A DNA stretch of 64,000 nt from Plecoglossus altivelis (Eukaryota > Chordata > Actinopteri > Osmeriformes > Plecoglossidae), in contig BROE01000013.1 of the NCBI GenBank assembly GCA_036571765.1, forward strand, positions 15,756,525 to 15,820,524, written 5' to 3'. Positions 42,801-53,400 of this stretch are shown here, in pieces (position 1 is the stretch's first letter; the number at the start of each line of letters is the position of its first letter). The position numbers were made by a program, and so were the translations under genes. The notes beneath the pieces were generated by a model that saw only the letters and a program-made list of their open reading frames with translations, was not told the DNA's origin and made no database searches.

Positions 42801-45800
42801 GTGAAGAGAGGAGAAAAGAGGCAAAAACAGATGCTTGGGCAGAGGCAAAAACAGGGGCAGGGAGATCTGAAACATGAATTCTGAAAGCACGCTGTGTGTT
42901 TCTGGTACGGTGGAGGATTTTGGATGGAGGCTGTGTGTCTGTGGGCTCTGGAGGCAGGCCAACTCAGCTGCCTCCCACTGAACCTGCCTGATCTCCAGCA
43001 GCCTCGCTGTCTCAGGAGAGCCAGAATTAACACGCACTTAACAGACACTTACAAACTTGCCAAAGCCTCAAAACTCATATTACAGCACATTCAAGTCATC
43101 TCACAAGGGAGAAGTAAAGGAATTATTTAGAGTGAACTAGGATAATGAATCTGGGACAGAGATTGGGCTGCGGTGTCTGTAGGAGTCTGGTTAGACAGAA
43201 AATGATGTTCAAGGAGCCCAACGAATGCAGCAGAAAGTGAAGACTCCACTTTTTGAAAAAAAAAAGAAGAGTTGTTGTCTGAGCTGTCAGTCGCTCAACA
43301 AATCCCTCGCCCTCAATAACCTAGGCAACTGCATCTGCACGCAGGCAGTGGTGAAACTCGAGCTTGATTTTTCAAGCTTGTGCCCTAAATGGGTTTTATT
43401 TATAGTATCTCTTGAGCCATGTGGAAGCAGGTGTGTAATTTCTGTTGCAGCATGAGCTTTCTAGTGAGCTGGATGACAGGTGCACGTGTGTGCTCTTTAA
43501 TGAGTGTGCCATTGGGTTTAAGTGATTAAGGTTAGATATGTCTCATGGCCATGTCACCATCAAAGACACAGCCTCATCACGTGCTGTGTGAGCGGGATGT
43601 AAAGCAATGTGGTGCTTTTCAGAATGTGTGTGTGTCTGTGTGTGAGTGTCAGTGGGTGTGCGGATGCATGTGTCTGTGTGTCCAGGGGAATGTGACTATT
43701 TTACCATATGACCTGGGTGCATATGTGATTTATTTATGATTTTGTCATTTGAGAATCTGTGTGTGTGTGCAGGGGTATTGTGCATGTTTTTTAATGGTGT
43801 ATTTTGTGCGCGTGTGATTTATTCATGACAGTGTAATATAAGAATCTGTGTGTGGCAGGTGCACATGTGTGCTCTGTAATCACACCACACCCCCACTGAC
43901 AACCACCCTCACGCCAACCCACACCCACCTCCACTTACACACAGATTCCGAAAAGCCCCACGCTGCCTTCCAGCCTGTTCACTGTGTGTCACAGAGAGCC
44001 CTGCTGGAGCAGAAGCAGAGGAAGAAGAGGCAGGAGCCTCTGATGGTTCAGTCCAACGTGGACAGCCGCTCCCGGGCCCGCAGGACCAAGCAGAGCGAGG
44101 AGCAGGCGCCACTGGTGGAGTCCTACCTGAGTAGCAACAGCAGCACCATCTACCACGGTACGACCAGCAGCACCACAAACACATGCAGACCCGCTCGCTC
44201 ACCTGGGCCTGCCAGCTGGACCTGGCCTGGCAAAAGGCTGCCCCTCTTATCTCTGTCCAAGCAATCCCAGCCAAACGGGATGCCCAGTGCGAATTGTTTA
44301 GGACCCTTGTCAAGGGCAGGGAGCTAGCCAGGCAGCCAGCCAGCCAGGCAGGTAGCCAGCCACGCAGGCAGGCAGGCAGGCAGACAAGCAAGTGTTTGAT
44401 CATTCAGGCAGGCAGGCAGACAGAAAAACATACAGGCAGGCATGCAGAGACAGACAGACAGACAAAAAAGCAGGTAGACAGACAGGCAGGCAGGCAGCAG
44501 GCAGGCAGGAGGCAGACAAGCAGCCATTCAGGCACGCAAGACTCAGGCCAAGCGGCGCAGGACAGCGCATGCAGGTGCAGTGGCAGCCCAAGCACACACA
44601 CACCATCCTGCCAGTTTGGACACATTGCTATTGATCCTGGCAACTCAAACAGAGTAGTGGTGAGAGGTTGCTGTTGCTGGAAATGGATTTAAGAGGGCGT
44701 GAACATTCTAGTGAAAGTCTCTAATATAAGCCATTACTTGCCAAATATCTAGAGCGGTGGCTGCAGGCATCTCTTTGCGCGCCTAAACAAGAAACACATC
44801 TTGGTCCTTTATCGATCGCCATGAAAACACAATCAAAAACAACGAAGACACTATGAATACGAGTTATGAAGTTAGATCGCCGGTTCTGATGCACAGTCGT
44901 CCTCCGCATGCGTCGATTAATTAGGCACCAGCGAGCGATTCTGAGTTTCTTCACGTACAAGGCATTACCAACTGTCCTTCTTCACGGTAGGACCACCACC
45001 ACCACCACCACCACTCTGCCTGACTGCAGAGGAGGGCTGGTTCCGACTCCCTCACCCTCCGTTGAGTCTAATGAATGTGTTTAGTGTTTACGAGAGAGAT
45101 CTTCTCAAGCTGTGCCTGGTAAGCACTAAGTCCACACAGACGCAGGAGCGCGCACACACGCCGTAGATGTGTGTAAACTGAACCGTCCCCACGCACGGCC
45201 CCACGCACGGCCCCACGCACGGTGCCCCTCTGCAGTCCCAGCCTTCCTCTCGGCCTCCCTTTTAGAGATGTCAAGCAGATGCTGCTTTTGAGGCTGCTCT
45301 GTAGCGCAGTGCACATCCAAATGTACAGTGGGATTGAGCAAACAACAACAGCAGCAGCATTCTGCTTGGCAACAGAGAAGGACTTCAGGCAGCAGTGACA
45401 AAAGCATTTCACCTTGAAAGAATATGTGCCCCCCCCTCCCCTCCCCTCCTCTCTCCGTCTTGCTTCCGCTACCTCGTATTCAGTGCTTTTAGATTACTGT
45501 CTCAACTCCCCTGATTGCTCTCATTTTTGTGTCACTATTTTAAGATCTTATTCAGCATTCAGATCTGAGTGTTCTGGTTCCCTTACGTACATTGGTGTTC
45601 TTTTATAAACCCACATTTATTTGAGCTAAATCGGGACTTGAACTTGTATTTTTCCCTCTGAAACATTTGTATGCGGTTTGGTGCGCAGGTGAATCTAACA
45701 TCCGTTAGTGAACTGACCCCAAAATGTAGGTACATCTTGAAAAACATGTTTCATTGTGCATCTATAATGGATGTACCGACTATTTCTTTAGCAAGCCCTC

Positions 45801-46879
45801 TTCAGTACATCCTCTGCTGTGATTGGTCCATTTCAGACTTTTCCCTCTGATGGATAGTCTGATGATGTCATCTTTAGATCCCACTAAGGTTTCGAATCCT
45901 AATAACAACATCTTCCACATTGCAACCAACAATATTTCATTTACAACGAAAGGGACTACGATCAATAACATGCATCCTGAAAATAACTGCTGATGATTTA
46001 ACAGGATTATTTTTTGCCTACAACTGTAAGGACACTGGCTAAGGTAGCAGTGCTATAGTATTTCACATGGTGTCTTAAAGAGGGTTAGCAACACCAACAG
46101 GTTTACAGAAGGAGATGCTCTTCGTGGTGTTTCCTAATGAGATGCATGAACGCCTCTCTGCCTGTCCTCTGCTGAGTTCCACTCCAGCAGTACAACATTT
46201 GATCTCCTATTCCCCTTGAAGATATGGCAGTATGAATAACTGCCTGTGGAAGGGATTCTCACTGTGATGTTAAATGCTTAGGCTGACGCTGGCAAAGCCA
46301 GCATTATCTGTACTCCTAAAAGATGAATTTGATCCCAGCAAGTGAATGCAAGGAGGTGAAGTTCATGAAAACAATCAGGGGAGACTGGCATTAGTCACTT
46401 TATGATCATACTAAATTAGTCAGTTATACTATTTAATCACTGCACCAACTAGCCTTGATTTATTTGTTTCTGGGAATGAGTGAAAAGCAGTCAAATACCC
46501 AGACTGATCCCAAACAAATTAAACAGCATGAACACTTCTGATACACTAAAATGGGGAGAACTATAACGGTAATTTCCTTGGTGGTGAGAAATACCTCAAA
46601 CAATTTGCTGTTCCTAAAAACGGACTTTCTTCTTTAGCAGGCCTGTGTCAATAACTCATGAACTGTGATGAGCAGCACAACCCCTATCAATAACTTATTA
46701 AACAATTTACTACAATTAATAAAATTTAAAAAACGTAAATTTGCTTGTTGTATGTATGTCGTTGATCCAGGTCTGCTTTCTTGGCTAACTTACATTCCCT
46801 TGTCCTTTTCTTTCTCTTTAACCTTGTCTTATTTTTCCTGTGGCTTAACATATCTTATTCTCTCTGTCTCTGTCTTTCC

Positions 46880-46911
<32 letters not shown>

Positions 46912-48533
46912 TTCTTCCTCTCTAATCCCCTCTGCCCTGCTAACCCTGGCTGTGCTGCTGGCCACTGCGTAGTACAAGAAGCGGAGCAGGAGGAGGGCAA
47001 GGCTGTGGTGGAGACCCAGCCTCCCCGCTCAGCCAAAAAGGCCAGGGCATCAGCCTGCTCCACGCCACAGACAGGCAGCGCCAAGAAGGAGAGGAAGGGA
47101 CGGCACAAAGGTCCGACCGGACGACTGGCCACCTGACAGACGGCCTGCTGACCTGACAGACAGACAGACCCTTAGACAGATGGACGGGCGGGCGGGCAGA
47201 CAGACAGACCCTTAGACAGACGAATGGATGGACAGACAGACAGACCCTTAGATAGACGAACGGATGGACAGAGAGACATATAAACAGATAGACAGATGGA
47301 CGGACAGAGACAGACAGACCCTAAGACAGATGGACGGCTAGATGGACAGCCAGACTGACAGGCAAACATTGTAGATAGAAGACATAGAGGAGCCAGCTTT
47401 CTTGGGCGAAGCTCACAGCATGTATCCACCCGCTTGTACTGTTTGAATACTAGAAATTAGAGGATCAGAGAGAAATCCACAGTACAATGAGACCACATCT
47501 CTTGTGAATGTGCTAGAATGTGTGTTTGGCAGTGCAGAGACCAACATGTTGCATGGCCCCAGACTGTGGTCTTGTCATTCAGCACCTCCTCCTGCCTGTA
47601 CCACTTTGATGTCTGTCAAACTGACAAATGAAGGAATGTCATTGGTGTTTGACTGGAAAATGATGATTTTGCCAATTCATTTCATTTTATTTTTATCACC
47701 CCGTATTTATCATCCTGGGTATTTTTTGGGTAGCATGAAATCCTGATGTGCGAATATGTCTTTTTCATGTCAAGGTAGGTGGTGTTAATCATCCCCTTCT
47801 CCTTGTTTCTCACTCCCATTGCCAGTCAAAGTTTTTCCGCCTCAGTCTGGTTGAGGGTCAGCACATATTTCAGTGGCGTGCCTCTGGTGGAGAGTGGTAC
47901 GCCGAGGCTAATGAGGCTGCCCTTTCAGAGTGGCTAAGCCTCCACTCACGGTGCTAAGCCCATCACAGCCACAGTGTCTGTAATGATGTGAGAGGACTGG
48001 GTTCTGCTAGCCTGCCAAGTAAACACATCAGTGTGGGGTTGGCTGCGAAAATACCTCCTTGGCCAAGACACAGACTTCATAAAAGACTTGTGTGAATAGA
48101 AGCGCGTTCCACTGTCTTCCCCTTTTTTTTGGAAGCATCCTTGCTTTCCATATCGCACAATTGTAAATTGAAATGATGGTAGGGAACAAATATAACAAAC
48201 TGATTGAAAGCATATTTAATACATAACCGAACATCCATTTGTTGAAGCATTTGCACGGGTATTAAATTCACTTGTTCATCGACAGATTAATCAACATGAA
48301 GGAATCTTTGCTGTTACCTACAATTTCTGACTTCAGTTAGTCACAGCAGAACCCAGGTGGTTGTTTTGGCGGTTTAGGTTTGATGCCAGCAGGTTTGTTC
48401 TGTGTCTTTGTTTTCTTCTCCGACAGCTAATAGGATTCACTCAGGGCTGGTGATTAATCAGGTCAGAGTCCTGGCCTTCAGCACTGACATGGCCTGTGCC
48501 CTTTTTGAATGATAACTCACCCTGTCACACACT

Positions 48534-48577
<44 letters not shown>

Positions 48578-50404
48578 ACACACACAAAGCAACAACTGTC
48601 TGAAACCAGTTTTGCCAATGCCGGTCCTCTGAAGGCAACAATCTCTCTCCAATTTTCACCGGTAATTGCTGTGCGGTCACAGCCTGTCAATGGAAATTAC
48701 AATGAGTGAGCAACTCATTAATTCAGGAGCAATAAGGTGTTCTCCTTGGATGTACACAACACTGACCTTTCATTACCTTTAACTGAAAGTCAACAATGTG
48801 CCGGATCCTGGGGTGTCTTTCCTGCTATCTAGAGGAGACCAGTAATCTGGAGAGGTGGGGCCTGGTGACTAGCAGGACAGATGGGACTCTGTGTTTTGCC
48901 CTGCTGTACAGCCTAATTGAATGACATAGGACTAGAGGATGGCTTGCTAATAGCGTAGAAAAGAAATGATAGCATGTAAGTGCAGTGGCCCAGCGACGTG
49001 CTGTAACATCCATTCAGGAGGCAGATGGCACTCTGTGGTTTACATTGATTTACTACTGTTCCTGTTTTAGCACATTTATGTCACAGACATTTGGCTTCAT
49101 CTCATGTTGCGATCTTTTCCTAATCTTTGTTGTCCATGTCATGGTTCCATGCATGCACTCATTGTTCCATTTAATACTTTAATACTTGTGAGTGCTTTTG
49201 ATTATATGGCTGTCCTGCATGCAAGTCTGTGTGTTCACATATCCTGTTCAGTTGTTAAATAGTACCGCATGCTATAGGGCCTAGTAGGCAGAAGGGTACT
49301 AGGCTGTAGTGTATCACTGTAGAGCGGTATCCTAGGCAACAGAGGACTAGGTTGTAGTGTAGCAGGTAGAGGTGGTCTAGCCAGGTGGTTTGACAGAGCG
49401 AGCGGCCTGTTGTACTCCAGCAGGGCTCGACGGCCCTGCTTCCTTCCAGGAGGACGGTCAGATCCAGATCCTGACCGTGGGCCACCTGGCCACAGAAGAG
49501 GCCAGTGAGGGCGACTCTGTGAGCAGTGCTCCTTCACATGGCAAGCAGGATCTCAGGGTCACCATGCTCAAGAAAGGTACCAGGACCAGGACCCGTGCTT
49601 CTAAGTGTCCCTGCATCTCTACCTGTACCTCTAAGTGGACATGTACCTCTTCTGTCACAGTACAGTGGGCTATGCATGATGTTCTTTCTGGGTCCTGTAA
49701 CTGGTCTAAAACATGAGGCAGAGAGTGAGTGGCACTTTTACCATCCAATCAGATGCAGCTGTGGTTGGCCTGAAATAAGGGGATGATGAATCAGTCAACA
49801 GAACCCTGTGTAGGACCCTTGTCTTCCCTTTAGGCTCAGTGTCCTCTGTGGAAGGACCCAGTGCTGCAGCATTGTGCTTGCTGCTGTATGTCAGAATGCA
49901 CCAGAAGCAGGTCATCTTAAACACTTAAAAACCTGACAGGTTGATGCAGGTGTTCGATCAGCCTGAAGGAGTTTATTTTGCAATTCAATTGCAATTTCCG
50001 TTTCTTACTTGGCAATTTACTGATCAAATAAATAATTGGACACAAAATATAGATTTTATATCGAACGATCTTTGCATTAAAAATGCAATATTATGAAAGT
50101 CCTTTATATTTACATATGCGTCCATAGCAACGGCTTGCCGTTCATCGCAGCAATCTGCTGTTTAAAAATAACAAGTTGTAGAGAGCCACAATCGACCTAT
50201 CAGAATGGAATATTCAAGAAAGCTGTGTAATTAAAATTATTAACACCTTACTAATAACATCAGCCACCTAACTCACAAAAAATGGCACTGACTCTCTATC
50301 ATGTTAATGAGTGTGAAAGTTTTGTACATTCAGTCTCTCCTTGGATCACTATCTCTTATTTCTCTATGTTACAGCTCTCTCTCTCTCTCTTCTCTCTCTT
50401 TTCT

Positions 50405-50447
<43 letters not shown>

Positions 50448-50449
50448 GT

Positions 50450-50491
<42 letters not shown>

Positions 50492-53400
50492 CTGACATGT
50501 AATTCCTGGTGAGATAAACAGTAGATAATATAAAATGTAGGAAGTATTGATTTTATGGATGACATATTTTGAGCAACAACATCACTGGCATAACAAGCTA
50601 TTGACCTGTGTGTGTGTGTGTCTGTGTGTGTCTGCGTGTGTCTACGTGGGTGTGTACGAGCGCGCGCGCACGTTGTTTCCGACCAGTGGGATCACACAGC
50701 ATAAAGCATTTTTATCACCGCTATTTCCACTTGGGGCGGAAGCTAACACGATAACAACTCTGTGCCCGTGCTTCTCAAGGAATTTCCAGCAGTATGAACT
50801 TTGACGAGGAGGAGGATGACGAGGATGAAGTCAGCTCCAGTTCCTCCCAGCTCAACAGCAACACGAGGCCTGGCTCGGCCACGAGCAAGAAGTCCTGCAA
50901 GGTAAACCTGAGCAGGCCTGACCGCTCTGTTGATTCCTGAAGGTCTCTGGAGACACAGCGCTAATGCACCTTTTAGCTGCTTTATTCCTCCGCTTAAGCT
51001 GTCTTGAAGCTTAGACAGGAATTTGACTTTGATCTGTTTATCTGTTCATTTGTCGGGATAATTTGCAGACGAAAGAGCGGGACGTGGGTGATTTGCGTGA
51101 AATTGATGTTTGTTCTTGTTCTTTGCACCTTTTAATTAAAGTTAGCTGTCTAGAACACTGATGGCCAATATGGTCTAATAAGAAGGGGAAATAGATCACA
51201 CAGGGGGGTATGTTCCCTGCATATCAAATGCTCCAACCTAATTGGACTTAATTGTGCTCTTTGGTGACTGCTTTTACTGCTATTAAAAGCAACTCTCGGT
51301 TTGGATTTCCATGATGCAAAAGCAGCAGTCCTTCTGCTGTGCGTCATCTGACACCATCTCCCAGAGGGAGACTGAATGATGCTGGTAGAGAAAGCATCCC
51401 TCAAGGACTGAGGTCTCGCTGGGTTTTCAGACATGTCATCTGTTCTATTACCTCTTGCAGGCCTCCCCACTTCCAACGTAACCACTGGTTGTTATTGGTC
51501 AGAAGGAGGGATGATTTTAGCACGGGCCATTATTTCTTAGCTTTCAGGTGGCATACCTATTATCCCCCTAAGGACAGTGACTCAGAGATCGAGGGAGGGA
51601 GGGAGGGAAGGACGGAAGAAGGGAGGGAGGTGGAGGCAGGGTTGTGGAGACACAAAAGGAAAGTGACTGGTGCCTGTATGGTGATATGATGACATGTCCT
51701 AGCAACCCACCGTACAGTAACGAAACCTTCTCAGTGACGTCGACTGGCATTTAACTGGTTACCGTGACGTCTGACCAGTCATCCCATGTGGACCCGTAAC
51801 CCTCTTTTAGGCAGAGCCAGCTGGCGTCACTGCTTGCTTTGTGACCCAGACGACACAATGAACCAACATGACTCCAGTCCCACTGGATATCCTGATCCTC
51901 GTTAACATTTCCCAGCATACTGTAAGTGCGGATGTGATGGCTTAGTCACCAGCCATCCTCCCCTTCGTGTGATTGGGTCGGTGTTCATCCTTCCCCTTCC
52001 CCCAGGACGCCGCCTCTGCGTCCACGCCCCCCATTAGCGAGCCCACCATCGATGTGGACGACCTGGAGGAGTTCACGCTGCGCCCCGCCCCTCAGGGGGC
52101 CACGGTGAAGTGCCGGATCACCAGGGACAAGAAGGGCATGGACAGGGGGATGTACCCCACCTACTACCTCCACCTGGAGAGGGAGGATGGGAAGAAGGTG
52201 AGGAGGGCTACAACACAAACCACAAACCACAAATGTGTCACTGTTTCATTGTACGGTTATCATAAGGTTGGGCATTGAACTGTACTTTATTTGATCCCTT
52301 CGATTATAAACAGTCCACTGTTTTCGTTTGTAACAATATACAGTAGTGTGGCATGTTCTAACAAGTGTGCACCTTAATTACGCCCTCCAGCCTCCCATGT
52401 GCAAAAGCGGATGTCAATGTTTTTTTGAGGTTGGTGTTGCACTAATTGGATTGGGGCCTGATCCACCTTAGGTGTTCCTGTTAGCAGGGAGGAAGAGAAA
52501 GAAGAGTAAAACATCTAATTACCTCATCTCCATCGATCCCACCGACCTATCTCGGGGTGGTGAGAGCTTCATCGGGAAGCTAAGGTGAGGGTGCCTTCGC
52601 TTTCATTAGTACAATCGCCTGCAGAAAACCAACTAACCGTCTAACCAACCTGCTCTCTTCTGTTTTCAAAATACAAAGAGTGTCATAATTGAAAATCCTT
52701 TCCAACATTATTTTTTTTATCAAATGGTTTTGCTTTCATGGGTTTAGAGTCAAATAGGAAAGGGCAGGCAGATAGTAAAGGCGTTAATTAGAATTGCCTG
52801 TAAGCATTCTTCTGTAGTTTTCTTTGACTTGAGGTATGCAAGACAATGTTAGCCTCGTGCGAGATGAGCAGAGAATGAATTAGCTATTTGAACATCTCTA
52901 ATGAACACTGAGCTATGCAGCCCCACACCTGTCAAGTCTTCTGTAGAAAGGAAAGTAATTGGATTCATTACTTCCGTTTGAGCGCTCATCTGTTTTCATT
53001 GTTCCAAGGCGAAGGCTGCACCTGGGTGTTGGCAGCGGAGGGTGTGATTAAAGTTGGAGCAGAGGACAGACTCTGTAGAACACAGCTCAGTCAGGGTTGG
53101 TGGGCGTGGGCTGTCCCTGCTCTGCGACCAGAAACTGCAGAGTGGTCAGCACTAAGTGCGCTGTCAATATTGTTTGGCAGATTGGGACATGGGATTGGGA
53201 CGCGACGCGTCTGTCCAGTTGTGGGCACTGGCTGCGTCTACTTGTGTTTGCGTGAGGGGTTTTAGCGGTGACTGCGGGCTGAGAGGAAGAGGCAGTGACA
53301 TCAGCGGCCCTTTGAGATCCTATCAGGCCACCGTGGCACCAGAGAGCCCTCAAGGGAGTCTGCTCAAACATGGCTGGCCACAGTCTCCGTTAATGTCCTC

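Larger units (their letters stand above)
47111..49423 (+). other. tub: tub intron 4
   Basis: 2.3-kb intron starting with a GACAGACAGACC-rich tandem array (47145-47350). Further in are an AC repeat (48535-48588) and two imperfect copies of a ctaggYtgtagtgta motif at 49300-49360. No coding segment was recognised. Confidence 0.85.

Noticed and set aside
44555..44575. Half REST/NRSF site (ggacagcgc) in tub intron 3
   Set aside because: The partner half-site TTCAGCACC is absent at canonical or extended spacing.
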